From: Roseibium sp. Sym1
GTDB taxonomy: Bacteria; Pseudomonadota; Alphaproteobacteria; Rhizobiales; Stappiaceae
DNA length: 64,000 bases
Direction: 5' to 3'
Assembly: GCF_027359675.1 (NCBI RefSeq)
Contig: NZ_CP114786.1
Coordinates: forward strand, 5,244,501 to 5,308,500
Position 1 is the first letter of the stretch, and every line of letters begins with the position of its first letter. The notes beneath the pieces are model-generated. The model was not told the DNA's origin. It searched no databases and saw nothing but the letters and a program-made list of their open reading frames with translations. Both the position numbers and the translations under genes were made by a program. Shown here one piece after another: positions 18,739 to 27,596 of this stretch.

Positions 18739-19968
18739 ATGAGTGAGCCTATTGTTCTGACCCAGGAAAATCTTCGCAAAGAGCTGAAGGGCATGCCGCG
18801 CCTTGCGCGGATGGCTGCCAGCCTGGCCCTAAAGATCCGTTACGGGTCCCTGGAAGTTCAGTTTCCTGACGGCCGGACGTTTCTGATAAACGGGAGAGAA
18901 TCCGGGCCCCACGGTGTGCTGAAGATCCACAACTGGCGTTTTTTCCGGATGGTTGTCCAGGGAGGCGACGTCGGCGTGGGTGAGGCCTTCATGGCCGGCT
19001 ACTGGTCTTCCCCTGATGTGACAACCTTTCTCGAGGTCTTCTGCATCAATCAGGAATCGACCCTCGAGGCGCTGCAGGGAAGGCCGTTCTCGCGGTTTCT
19101 GCTGTCGATGCGTCACTGGCTCAACACCAACACGAAGCGTGGCTCGAAGCGAAACATTTCCGCCCATTACGACCTCGGCAACGCTTTCTACCGGGAATGG
19201 CTCGATGCATCGATGACCTACTCCTCGGCCATCTACAGCAACGAAACCAACAATCTGGAACAGGCACAGGCCGAGAAATACGCCTCTCTTGTGCGCCAGA
19301 CCGGTATCGCCCCGGATCACAAGGTTCTTGAGATCGGCTGTGGCTGGGGCGGCTTCGCGGAACATGTCGCCAAGACAGTCGGCGCCCACGTGCGGGCCCT
19401 GACCATCTCCCGGGAACAATTCGACTACGCGCGCGAACGGATGTTCAATGCCGGCCTGAGCGAAAAGGTCGATGTGGTGTTCCAGGACTACCGCGATGAA
19501 AAAGGTGTCTACGACCGGATCGCTTCCATCGAGATGTTCGAGGCTGTCGGGGAAAAATACTGGCCGACCTATTTCCAGCAATTGTCCCGTTGCCTGAAGC
19601 CCGGCGGCAGGGCCGGCCTGCAGATCATCACGATCCAGGACAAGATGTTCGATGATTACCGGCGCGGCACGGATTTCATTCAGCGCTATATCTTTCCAGG
19701 AGGTATGCTGCCGCCACCCGAACGCCTGAGGGAGATCAGCAAGTCCCTCGGCCTCGACCTGGAAGACCAGAAGATATTTGGCCAGGATTATGCCCGCACG
19801 CTGGTGGAATGGCGCGAACGCTTTCGCCAGGCTTGGCCGCAAATCCGTCCGCTCGGTTTCGACGAACGCTTCAAGAGGCTTTGGGAATTCTACCTGCACT
19901 ACTGCGAAGCCGGCTTCCGGTCGGGCAACATCGATGTGCGCCAGATGATTTACGTAAAACCGGGTTGA
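18739..19968 (+). CDS. cfa: cyclopropane-fatty-acyl-phospholipid synthase family methylase
   Basis: A 409-residue SAM-dependent lipid methylase. An N-terminal lipid-binding part precedes the methyltransferase core with EIGCGWGGFAEHVA (around residue 196) and downstream IEMFEAVGEKYW, the segment typical of CFA synthases. These enzymes add a methylene or methyl group across the double bond of unsaturated acyl chains, protecting membranes under oxidative or acid stress. With the flavoprotein and DUF1365 it makes a three-gene unit under an RpoE-type promoter. It could be a true cyclopropane synthase or a methylase of the furan-fatty-acid type. An internal start at 18739 was chosen because the protein then begins MSEPIVL. 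Confidence 0.87.
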   Translation: MSEPIVLTQENLRKELKGMPRLARMAASLALKIRYGSLEVQFPDGRTFLINGRESGPHGVLKIHNWRFFRMVVQGGDVGVGEAFMAGYWSSPDVTTFLEVFCINQESTLEALQGRPFSRFLLSMRHWLNTNTKRGSKRNISAHYDLGNAFYREWLDASMTYSSAIYSNETNNLEQAQAEKYASLVRQTGIAPDHKVLEIGCGWGGFAEHVAKTVGAHVRALTISREQFDYARERMFNAGLSEKVDVVFQDYRDEKGVYDRIASIEMFEAVGEKYWPTYFQQLSRCLKPGGRAGLQIITIQDKMFDDYRRGTDFIQRYIFPGGMLPPPERLREISKSLGLDLEDQKIFGQDYARTLVEWRERFRQAWPQIRPLGFDERFKRLWEFYLHYCEAGFRSGNIDVRQMIYVKPG

Positions 19969-20008
19969 GAGTGTCGCCCCCTTGCTGGAGGAGTGAGCGG
20001 GCCGGGTT

Positions 20009-20815
20009 CTATCCGGCCCGTTTCCGGTTCCAGCCCGTGGTCCTTTTCAGAACGGCAAAATAGGCGCCATATGGCAGCAACCGCAACGCCTTCAACTGCC
20101 GCACAAACGTTTTGGGAAAGGCGATCTCGAACCCTGTGGACCGTTGCAGGCCGCGGATGATTTCGCGCGCGGCGTCTTCCACGGAAAGCAGATGTGGCAT
20201 TGGAAACGGATTTGATCGTGTTGCCGGCGTATCGACGAAGCCCGGATTGACCAGCTGGATGCGAATGCCTGCACGGTCGAGATCGAATTTGAGCGATTCA
20301 GCAAGGTTGATCAGTCCGGCCTTGGTCGCACCATAGGCCGCGGACGTCGGCAGCCCGCCGTAGCCGGCCACCGATGACACCACGGCAATCTGCCCCCTGC
20401 CCGCCTGCTTCATGCTCTCAATGACGGGCAGCAGCACATTGACCGTCCCCATCAGATTGACGTCAAAGCTCTTCCGGAAGGCTTCCGGATCGCCTTTCAG
20501 GCCGTCCTGGGGACAATAGATGCCTGCATTTGCAACAAGCAGGGCGATCGGGCCCAACCGTTCCTCGATCGCCGTGCACTGCCGGACCATCAGGGAGGTG
20601 TCGCCGACATCACCCGGGAACGGGAGGATCGTGCCACGGCTTCCGCTCGCAGCGCGCGCGAGATCTTCGAGGGCCTCGCCGGATCGCGCCGTCACGGCCA
20701 CGGACCAGCCGGCCCGGGCAAGTTCAAGTGCGAGCTGACGACCGATCCCCGAGCTCGCACCTGTGATCCAGGCGCAACCGTCGGCCGGTGTTGCTACGAA
20801 TTCTTTTGCGGACAA
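20009..20815 (-). CDS. SDR family NAD(P)-dependent oxidoreductase
   Basis: A 268-residue short-chain dehydrogenase with the cofactor motif TGASSGIG, the NAG motif (LLVANAGIY), the catalytic serine region VVSSVAGYGG, and YGATKAG. It converges on the methylase gene and lies 58 bases downstream of the ChrR-like gene on the same strand, so the two may be one transcript. In R. sphaeroides an SDR belongs to the same RpoE regulon as the flavoprotein and methylase. The substrate may be a lipid alcohol or aldehyde, which is inference. Confidence 0.87.
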   Translation of the reverse strand: MSAKEFVATPADGCAWITGASSGIGRQLALELARAGWSVAVTARSGEALEDLARAASGSRGTILPFPGDVGDTSLMVRQCTAIEERLGPIALLVANAGIYCPQDGLKGDPEAFRKSFDVNLMGTVNVLLPVIESMKQAGRGQIAVVSSVAGYGGLPTSAAYGATKAGLINLAESLKFDLDRAGIRIQLVNPGFVDTPATRSNPFPMPHLLSVEDAAREIIRGLQRSTGFEIAFPKTFVRQLKALRLLPYGAYFAVLKRTTGWNRKRAG

Positions 20816-20873
20816 AGTGTTCTCCCGGGGCTTTTGACTGCTTACGCAAGCGCCCGGGGGTTCGGATTTGCGA

Positions 20874-21551
20874 TCAGCGCATAAAGGGGGCGAACCAGCG
20901 ACCGACCGGACCCGTCAATTCCAGGCGCCCGGCTGTAACCGCGAAACAGATACAATCCTCGCCCTCGTCGGCGATCGGCTTGTGATCCACGTCGCCATCG
21001 GCAAAAGCAAGATCACCGGTCTCGTAGTGGCCGTCCTCGTCCCTGAATCCTCCCTGAAGAACCAGGGTCAATTCGGTGCCATGGTGGGTGTGGGACGGCA
21101 TTGCGCGCCCGGCGCGCACCCACAGAAGACTGCTGTCGCAGCCATCGATCTCGCCGAATTTGCATTCCTTGACGCCTGGCAGCAGGGTTTTCCAGGGCAA
21201 GGTGTCCATCGAACTTCCGATGATGGCATGCAATGAGTCCGGGACACGGGTCTGCTCGGGCGCGGTCTCCACCAAAACGGGCTGGTTGTCGTTCAAGTCG
21301 GCCGGATCTGCGCTGAGGATCGCAGAAAGTGCACTGTCACGGTCCGACAAGGCGACGGGTTCCGAGTCTTCGAGACCAACCCCGGCAAGTGTTTCAAGTG
21401 AAGACACATAACCTCGGTTCCGGTCGCTCAGTTCCAGATGCGCTCCGACCAGTGCCTGCGCCGGATAGGTCAAGGTCCCGGCCGCGTATCCGGCCAGCAA
21501 CTCATCCATTCCGGTCACATTCTTTTCCATTGCGGATCTCATAAAACTCAT
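20874..21551 (-). CDS. ChrR-like cupin anti-sigma factor with degenerate zinc site
   Basis: A 225-residue ChrR-family protein. The N-terminal part matches the ChrR anti-sigma domain (DELLAGYAAGTL), and the C-terminal part is a cupin. In ChrR the anti-sigma domain binds zinc through two His and two Cys. Here only the His at residue 38 remains, and the CxxC positions are Ser42 and Asn45; the first His is also absent. The cupin metal ligands are kept (HTHHGTE and the later DVDHKP). It may have lost sigma binding or bind without zinc. No sigma-factor gene is adjacent. An RpoE-like promoter lies just upstream. ATGs at 21542 and 21530 are alternative starts; 21530 gives a more typical length. Confidence 0.82.
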   Translation of the reverse strand: MSFMRSAMEKNVTGMDELLAGYAAGTLTYPAQALVGAHLELSDRNRGYVSSLETLAGVGLEDSEPVALSDRDSALSAILSADPADLNDNQPVLVETAPEQTRVPDSLHAIIGSSMDTLPWKTLLPGVKECKFGEIDGCDSSLLWVRAGRAMPSHTHHGTELTLVLQGGFRDEDGHYETGDLAFADGDVDHKPIADEGEDCICFAVTAGRLELTGPVGRWFAPFMR

Positions 21552-21575
21552 TTTGTCCCAAGTTGCCTTAACCGC

Positions 21576-21603
21576 GATACGCGAAGCAACAGCGCCCGGA
21601 TCA
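21576..21603 (-). promoter_or_regulatory. RpoE/ChrR-type promoter (TGATCC-18-TATC)
   Basis: Reading the minus strand, TGATCC (21603-21598) is followed by 18 bases and TATC (21579-21576). It matches the promoter at 16468-16495 in both elements and spacing. It lies about 25 bases before the most upstream ATG of the ChrR-like gene. The gene is thus probably a member of the regulon its family controls. Confidence 0.58.
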
Positions 21604-21623
21604 TCGTTTACACCATAAATATT

Positions 21624-21638
21624 TGAAATTGAATTTCA
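21624..21638. promoter_or_regulatory. 15-bp palindrome between chrR-like gene and cysK
   Basis: TGAAATTGAATTTCA is a perfect inverted repeat with a single central base, in the A/T-rich part of the gap between the divergent chrR-like and cysK genes. It is likely a repressor or activator site. No cognate regulator is identified. Confidence 0.35.
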
Positions 21639-21845
21639 GAATGGGACGAAGAAAGAATAAATCCCGGCTCACCTTTTATGCTCTGGAGAAAAGTCATTGC
21701 GTCTTCACGGACTGCGCTGGTAATCCGGGAGCCGCACCTTACATTGCGACCTTGATCAAGATGCCGCTGACCTTTAGCGTCCGGTGCTCATCAGTTTCAT
21801 CTGTCCGGACAACACAACCGGGTCAGATCAGCCAGGATAAAAAGA

Positions 21846-22880
21846 ATGTCTGTGTCCGCTTCTGTTGTCGATGCGATCGGGAACACGCCCCTCATCCGCC
21901 TGAAGGCTCTGTCCGAGGAAACAGGTTGTGAAATCCTTGGAAAAGCGGAGTTCATGAACCCCGGACAGTCGGTCAAGGACCGGCCGGCCCGTCAGATGAT
22001 CCTGGAAGCCGAAGCCCGCGGCGACCTGAAACCCGGCGGCGTCATCGTGGAAGGTACGGCCGGAAACACGGGCATCGGACTTGCCCTTGTTGCCAGCGCT
22101 CGCGGCTACAGGACCGTCATCGTCATTCCCGAGACACAGAGCCAGGAAAAGAAGGACATGCTGCGCCTGTGCGGCGCGGAACTGGTTGAAGTGCCGGCAA
22201 AACCCTTCAAAGATCCCAACAACTACCAGCACGTCGCCCGCCGCCTGGCCGAGGAGATGGCCAAGACGGAACCCAACGGTGTCCTGTTTGCCGACCAGTG
22301 GAACAATCTCGACAATCGCAAGGCTCATTTCACCACAACCGGCCCGGAAATCCTGGCCCAGACCGGTGGCCGGGTCGACGGCTTCATCTGTGCGGTCGGA
22401 TCCGGAGGCACGCTTGCGGGGGTCTCGACCTATCTGCAGCAAAACAAACCCGGTGTCGTGATCGGCTGCGCGGATCCGCGCGGTGCGGCCATGCAATCGC
22501 TGTTTACCAGCGGGGAAGCCGTGGCATCGGAAGGCGGATCCATCTCGGAAGGGATCGGACTTGGCCGAAGCACCGTGATCGTCGAGGACCTCAAGGTCGA
22601 CCATGCCTACACGATCCCCGACGAGGAAGCCCTGCCACTGGTCTTCGACCTTGCCCAGAACGAAGGCCTGCTCCTGGGGGGCTCTACCGCGATCAACCTC
22701 GCCGGCGCGCGCAGACTTGCCCGCGAACTCGGTCCGGGCAAGACGATCGTGACCATCTTGTGCGACCATGGCACCCGCTCTCAGTCCAAGCTCTACAATC
22801 CGGATTTCCTGAGGTCGAAAAACCTGCCGGTCCCGGCCTGGCTGGAACGGGAAATAACCATCACGCCTCCCTATGTCTGA
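21846..22880 (+). CDS. cysK: cysteine synthase A
   Basis: A 344-residue PLP enzyme that makes cysteine from O-acetylserine and sulfide. The PLP lysine sits in NPGQSVKDRPA (near residue 44), the substrate loop is EGTAGNTGIGLA, and the phosphate-binding loop is GSGGTLAG. A Gly-rich LLLGGSTAINL lies toward the end. The protein is slightly longer than the roughly 310-residue norm, like the alphaproteobacterial form. The ATG follows an AGGATAAAAAG stretch. It probably forms a two-gene unit with the cardiolipin synthase gene 28 bases later. Confidence 0.93.
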   Translation: MSVSASVVDAIGNTPLIRLKALSEETGCEILGKAEFMNPGQSVKDRPARQMILEAEARGDLKPGGVIVEGTAGNTGIGLALVASARGYRTVIVIPETQSQEKKDMLRLCGAELVEVPAKPFKDPNNYQHVARRLAEEMAKTEPNGVLFADQWNNLDNRKAHFTTTGPEILAQTGGRVDGFICAVGSGGTLAGVSTYLQQNKPGVVIGCADPRGAAMQSLFTSGEAVASEGGSISEGIGLGRSTVIVEDLKVDHAYTIPDEEALPLVFDLAQNEGLLLGGSTAINLAGARRLARELGPGKTIVTILCDHGTRSQSKLYNPDFLRSKNLPVPAWLEREITITPPYV

Positions 22881-22908
22881 CGGCACACCAAAAAGACGCT
22901 GACACCCC

Positions 22909-24423
22909 ATGGATCCGGAAACAGCCACACTTGCGCATGACGGAGCCGCCGCCGACGCGGTGATCCGCGATGCCGTGACTGATGCCGGGATCCTCGACAC
23001 GGTGGCCAACAATCTGGGCCTGGTCGCGGCTTTTGTCGCGGCCATGTATATCACCGCGGGCATCTGCGCCGTGCGCGAAGTGATGAATTCCAGGACGTCG
23101 CAGGGCTCGGTCGCCTGGCTCCTGTCCCTCTTCTTCATGCCCTATCTGACGGTGCCGCTCTATTTCGTGTTCGGCTGGAGGTCATTTTCCGACTACGCCA
23201 AGATACAAGCAACGCTCGGCCGCCAGGAAAGGGCCCGCCGGGCTGATGAACTCGGCCTCACCGATCACGAAGAGACACGCGACTGGCCGGTGCTCTCGCG
23301 GGTTGCCGGTGTGCCCTTTCTGGCCGGCAACAGGGCGGAGCTCCTGATTGACGGCGACGCAACGTTCAGCGCCATCAAGGACGCCATCTCACGGGCGCAG
23401 AACGTTATCCTGTTCCAGTTTTTCGCCATCCATGACGACGCTCTCGGCCGCGAGATGGCCGATGCACTGATTGCGCGGGCACAGGAAGGCATCGATGTCT
23501 ATTTTCTTTATGACGACGTCGGCAGTCATTCCCTATCACGGGACTTTCTGAAAAAGCTGACCGACGCCGGGGTCAGGGTTTGCGGTTTCAACGAGAACCA
23601 CAAGTTCCTGCGCCTGCTCGGACCGATGCGCCTCAACTACCGCAACCATCGCAAGCTTGTCGTTGTCGACTACAGTGAAGCCTTTGTCGGTGGTCACAAT
23701 GTTGCCGATCAGTATGTCGGCCGGGACAACTGGTTCGGCCACTGGCGGGACACCCACGTGCGTGTTTCGGGTCCCGCAGCCGTTGCCTGCGCGCTTTCCT
23801 TTGTCGAGGACTGGCTCTGGGCCAGCGGCACGCAGATCCATATTCCGCAAGTGACCGAGATACCCATGCCCGGCGACGAGTCGGTTCTTGTCATGCCGAC
23901 GGGGCCCGCCGACAAACTGGAAGAATGCGCCATCGCATTCGTTGAGGCGGCTGCGCGAGCGAAGAAACGGTTCTGGGTTACCACGCCCTATCTCGTCCCG
24001 TCACTGGATGTGCAGACGGCTCTGTGCGCGGCGGCGATGCGCGGCGTGGATGTGCGTGTCCTCCTGCCTGAAAAACGGGACCACTGGACCGTCTGGCTCG
24101 CCAGCCACGCCTATGAAGACATGCTGGTTCAACGCGGGGTGAAGGTCTATCGCTATACGGACGGCTTCCTGCATCAGAAGGTGACGTTGCTCGACGACGA
24201 CCTGGTTTCCATCGGCACGGTCAATTTCGACAACCGGTCGTTCCAGATCAATTTCGAGCTGACACTGTGGTTCACACATGAACGCATGATCCGGAACGTC
24301 GAAGCCATGCTGGACGCAGATTTTCAAAATGCCCGGCTGACCTGGCCGGATGCGTTCCAGTCCCGCAGCTACGTTTTCCAGGTCCTTGCCCAAGGGGCTC
24401 GGCTGCTGTCGCCCATTCTTTGA
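22909..24423 (+). CDS. cls: cardiolipin synthase (phospholipase D family)
   Basis: A 504-residue membrane enzyme that joins two phosphatidylglycerol molecules into cardiolipin. Two N-terminal membrane segments (about residues 35-55 and 65-85) precede two phospholipase D domains with complete HKD motifs, HRKLVVVD near residue 250 and HQKVTLLD near residue 422. The second is followed by GTVNFDNRS. Length and layout match bacterial ClsA-type enzymes. The leading 30 residues are acidic and Ala-rich. Confidence 0.93.
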   Translation: MDPETATLAHDGAAADAVIRDAVTDAGILDTVANNLGLVAAFVAAMYITAGICAVREVMNSRTSQGSVAWLLSLFFMPYLTVPLYFVFGWRSFSDYAKIQATLGRQERARRADELGLTDHEETRDWPVLSRVAGVPFLAGNRAELLIDGDATFSAIKDAISRAQNVILFQFFAIHDDALGREMADALIARAQEGIDVYFLYDDVGSHSLSRDFLKKLTDAGVRVCGFNENHKFLRLLGPMRLNYRNHRKLVVVDYSEAFVGGHNVADQYVGRDNWFGHWRDTHVRVSGPAAVACALSFVEDWLWASGTQIHIPQVTEIPMPGDESVLVMPTGPADKLEECAIAFVEAAARAKKRFWVTTPYLVPSLDVQTALCAAAMRGVDVRVLLPEKRDHWTVWLASHAYEDMLVQRGVKVYRYTDGFLHQKVTLLDDDLVSIGTVNFDNRSFQINFELTLWFTHERMIRNVEAMLDADFQNARLTWPDAFQSRSYVFQVLAQGARLLSPIL

Positions 24424-24543
24424 GCTTCCTGGGTTGTGCGGAGTTTTATTACAGCCGATAGACGGCATTTGCAGCATCGGTTTAATGCAATTTTAGGTCG
24501 TAATTCTCATAGTCGCCCTAACGATTTTTGACAGGGGCATTTC

Positions 24544-25038
24544 ATGAGATTGATTTTCAGCTTCATCGTTCTGCTGGCTATCGGGCCGGCCTTCTTCTTT
24601 CTGGACGGCGCGATCCTCAAGGACTTCCGGCTCAGGTTCGACTCGCTTGCACCGGCCTATGTCGCGACCACCGACCGCGAATGCCGTTCGAGACTTTTTC
24701 TGTTTCACCATTGCAGCTACGATTATGTCTACAACCACGATGACCAAAGCCAGACCTATTTCTTCGTTTCTCTCGGCGCCCCGGATACACTTTCACTTCT
24801 GAGAAGCAACACCACAGGGGAGCTGACTTCGGATGTCGGCCAGGACTATCTCTGGAACAGGATCCTGACCGTCCTGTTGTTCCCCGCCCTTTTACTCTGG
24901 TTTCTGGCCAAATACTTTTCGGCCAGACGCCCGGCCACCGCCGTGGAGGGACCGGCACCGCGGCAAGCGCCACAACCCCGTCCGAGCTCTCCCCCAGGTG
25001 CAGGCCAAAGGCGTCAGGCCTTCGGTAAGCGTCGCTGA
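24544..25038 (+). CDS. hypothetical membrane protein
   Basis: A 164-residue protein with an N-terminal membrane segment (IFSFIVLLAIGPAFFFL) and a second near residue 110-128 (ILTVLLFPALLLWFLA). Between them is an outside loop containing two Cys (DRECRS, HHCSY) that could form a disulfide. The cytoplasmic tail is Pro/Gln/Arg-rich. No family is recognised. It stands alone between cls and a LysE-type exporter. Confidence 0.65.
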   Translation: MRLIFSFIVLLAIGPAFFFLDGAILKDFRLRFDSLAPAYVATTDRECRSRLFLFHHCSYDYVYNHDDQSQTYFFVSLGAPDTLSLLRSNTTGELTSDVGQDYLWNRILTVLLFPALLLWFLAKYFSARRPATAVEGPAPRQAPQPRPSSPPGAGQRRQAFGKRR

Positions 25039-25120
25039 AAGTCAGATCCGTATAATCTGGTTTTGGATGACGGGATGTTCTACCTTGAGCAAAGTACCAA
25101 AGCTCCTGAAATGAAACTTC

Positions 25121-25765
25121 ATGACCTTCCTGCCTGACTATGCGACCCTGCTCGCCTTCACCGCCGCCGCCCTGGTCCTGACGATCACGCCCGGGCCGGA
25201 CATGACGTTGTTCATGAGCAAGACGCTCACCCAGGGACGGCTCGCCGGATTTGCGGCCGTGCTGGGAGCAACGGCGGGCCTCATCGTGCACACGATCCTG
25301 GCGGCGGTCGGCGTTTCCGCGCTGCTGGCGGCCTCTGCGCTGGCTTTCACGCTCTTGAAAATCGTTGGTGCGGTCTATCTGATTTGGCTTGCCTACCAGG
25401 CGATCCGGAACGGAACCAGCTTTTCGCTCGAGGCGGCCAAGGCCCCGAAACAGCCTTTCCACCGGGTCTGGCTACAAGCGCTCGGCGTCAACATCCTCAA
25501 TCCGAAGATCGTGCTGTTCTTCGTGACGTTCCTGCCTCAGTTTGTCAGTGCGAGCGACCCCAGCGCGGTCGGGAAACTGCTCTTCCTGGGGTTCTATTTT
25601 GTGCTGCTCGGCATGCCTATTTGTGCTCTGATGGTGATCGGCGCAAGCGCGTTTGCCAGGTTCCTTAAGTCGTCGCCCGGGTTCATGCGCGCCTTCGACT
25701 GGGCCTTTGCCGGCATCATGGGAACATTTGCCCTGAAGCTTCTGGTGGCCAAGGCCAACAGTTGA
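25121..25765 (+). CDS. LysE family translocator
   Basis: A 214-residue inner-membrane exporter with about six hydrophobic helices. The LysE/RhtB signature lies near the N terminus (TITPGPDMTLFMSKTL, then GATAGLIVHT), and NPKIVLFFVTFLPQF is the second conserved block. Members export amino acids such as lysine, threonine or homoserine lactone. The neighbouring minus-strand AraC-type regulator converges on it and is not obviously its regulator. Confidence 0.9.
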   Translation: MTFLPDYATLLAFTAAALVLTITPGPDMTLFMSKTLTQGRLAGFAAVLGATAGLIVHTILAAVGVSALLAASALAFTLLKIVGAVYLIWLAYQAIRNGTSFSLEAAKAPKQPFHRVWLQALGVNILNPKIVLFFVTFLPQFVSASDPSAVGKLLFLGFYFVLLGMPICALMVIGASAFARFLKSSPGFMRAFDWAFAGIMGTFALKLLVAKANS

Positions 25766-25857
25766 GGCAATGGCTGTTTGTCGTGCCGTGTCTCCATTGC
25801 CGATGCGTGACCGGCGGAATGGAAGTCTGCGGCGGTCCAGCCTTGCTGCGGACGGCG

Positions 25858-26841
25858 TCAGCGTGCCAGCAGATCACGCAGGCCGGACGGCGTTATCTGT
25901 GCCATGCTTCTGAAGTCACGGGACATGTGATGCCTGTCCGAATAGGCGGCCCTGTAGGCAATGTCTTCAAGAGACGTTTCCCCCGCCAGCAACAGCCGGG
26001 ACGCCTTGCGCAACCGGACAAAGCGCGCCAGCCTTCCATAACCGATGCCCGTTTCAGCCAGCCGTCGCGACAGGCTGCGCGAAGACAGTCCCAGGCGCGC
26101 CGCCGTATCTGGCAATGCGGCATGGTCTCCTTCGGATTGCTCCAGAGTGTCAACCAGACGCTTGACCAGCCTGAGCTGGACCGGGCCAACACCTGGATCA
26201 AGAAGGTGCCTGAAGCCGAGTGAAGGCGGAAAACCGGGCGTCCGTTTCAGGGCGTTCGCTCCCCCGGACAGCATGAGGACTATGTCGCTGTCAAATTCCA
26301 TGGTTTCACCGAGAAAGGTGCCGAACCTGAACACAGGCTTCGCGGCCCCTCCCCGCGGCACCGACCAGATGCCGCGAAGGGACAGTCCGGCGCTTTCCAG
26401 GGTGCCTGTGACGACCCCGGCGAGCATGGCCGGTCCGAAAGGCTTCCTGTTCGCCGGTCGCACCTTGTGAGGCGACAATACGAGGGAGCTGTCCTTTTCG
26501 CTCATGACGAAGCCGTGGCCCGCATTGCGTTCCTGGTACCGCAGGGACGCCTGCAGCGACAGGAGCCCGCTCCAGCGCCGGACAAGGTCCTGAACGGATA
26601 GGGCACTGGTCAGGACAAGACTGACCACGTCGAAGCCGGATGGACTGCCCATGGCACGGGCCAGTCCGAACACGGCATCGCAGCCGCGCAGACGGTACAA
26701 CCGTTCAATGGTCGCCATCGGATCGCACGATCCACCCGCTGGTTCGTGCCCGGATTCGCTCAGGTCCGGAAACCGCAAGCCGATCTGCCGGGCATATTCC
26801 CGCAGCCACCAATTCCAGTAGGCCTCGTAAGCTTCCCCCAT
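25858..26841 (-). CDS. AraC family transcriptional regulator
   Basis: A regulator of about 327 residues. The C-terminal AraC DNA-binding domain has two helix-turn-helix units (LPDTAARLGLSSRSLSRRL; SLEDIAYRAAYSDRHHMSRD). The N-terminal part is long and of the arabinose-binding-like type seen in OruR/ArgR relatives. The start is uncertain: the ATG at 26841 fits the family length, whereas the frame stays open to a TTG at 26991 with a GTG at 26922, adding low-complexity Gly/Ser sequence. It is divergent from the small exported-protein gene at 27012 and could regulate it. Confidence 0.82.
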   Translation of the reverse strand: MGEAYEAYWNWWLREYARQIGLRFPDLSESGHEPAGGSCDPMATIERLYRLRGCDAVFGLARAMGSPSGFDVVSLVLTSALSVQDLVRRWSGLLSLQASLRYQERNAGHGFVMSEKDSSLVLSPHKVRPANRKPFGPAMLAGVVTGTLESAGLSLRGIWSVPRGGAAKPVFRFGTFLGETMEFDSDIVLMLSGGANALKRTPGFPPSLGFRHLLDPGVGPVQLRLVKRLVDTLEQSEGDHAALPDTAARLGLSSRSLSRRLAETGIGYGRLARFVRLRKASRLLLAGETSLEDIAYRAAYSDRHHMSRDFRSMAQITPSGLRDLLAR

Positions 26842-27011
26842 CGGGGCATTGACCGAGGTTGGTACCCTTCCGGTGCCGGCCGGCCCCAATCCGGACCCTG
26901 AAATTTTGGCGCTGATATTCACAATGTTCCCGGTCCCCTCGGGCACGATGCCGGCACCCTGGACGAAACCAGGGGTCGAGTTCGAATGCAAGCGTCGAGA
27001 ACGAGGGTAAC

Positions 27012-27446
27012 ATGAGTATTTTCATCAAGGGTCTAAAGCCGGCCGGAATAGCTGTCGTGGCGGGTCTTGCTTTCTTCGCAAACGGCAGCGCCGGATTCGC
27101 CGAACCCGCAAATCTGACAGTGTCGCAAATCGAGGCAATGATGGCCGGAAATTCCATCTTCGGCTTCTTTCCCGACGGTGTTACGGAATACCGGCAGAAC
27201 AATCATGACGATGGCATCGCCGTGGTTGTGATCAAGGGCGACAAGATCCGAAACATCCCCTGGGAGGCTGTCGAGATCGACGGAACCGGTCACTATTGCG
27301 AGGACTGGAGTGCGGATGGCTGGGGCAAACTGTGTTTTACAGTGACGCGGGAAGATCCCGCCAAACCCGTTTTCACAAATGCCAAGGGCACGTCCAACAG
27401 CCAGAACTGGGCGGAAGGATTCGTTGACCTGAATTTCCCAGAGTAA
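27012..27446 (+). CDS. hypothetical exported protein
   Basis: A 144-residue protein with a signal peptide (GIAVVAGLAFFANGSAGFAE, cleavage near residue 30). The mature part has two Cys (HYCEDWS, KLCFTV) that may form a disulfide, and a pattern recalling small lipocalin-like or DUF995-type periplasmic proteins (IPWEAVEIDGTGHYCEDWSA). Function is unknown. It is divergent from the AraC gene. Confidence 0.65.
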   Translation: MSIFIKGLKPAGIAVVAGLAFFANGSAGFAEPANLTVSQIEAMMAGNSIFGFFPDGVTEYRQNNHDDGIAVVVIKGDKIRNIPWEAVEIDGTGHYCEDWSADGWGKLCFTVTREDPAKPVFTNAKGTSNSQNWAEGFVDLNFPE

Positions 27447-27596
27447 CGCTCCTGTACCAGGTGCATTCCAAGGTCCGCGGATCATCCGGTCCGCGGGCCC
27501 CGTTTGTATTGAACACTTCTCGCGATCGTCAAATTTCTCCTTGCGCACACCATGGATCATTGTTCAATTCTGGAAAGCACAACAACGGAGAGCCAG

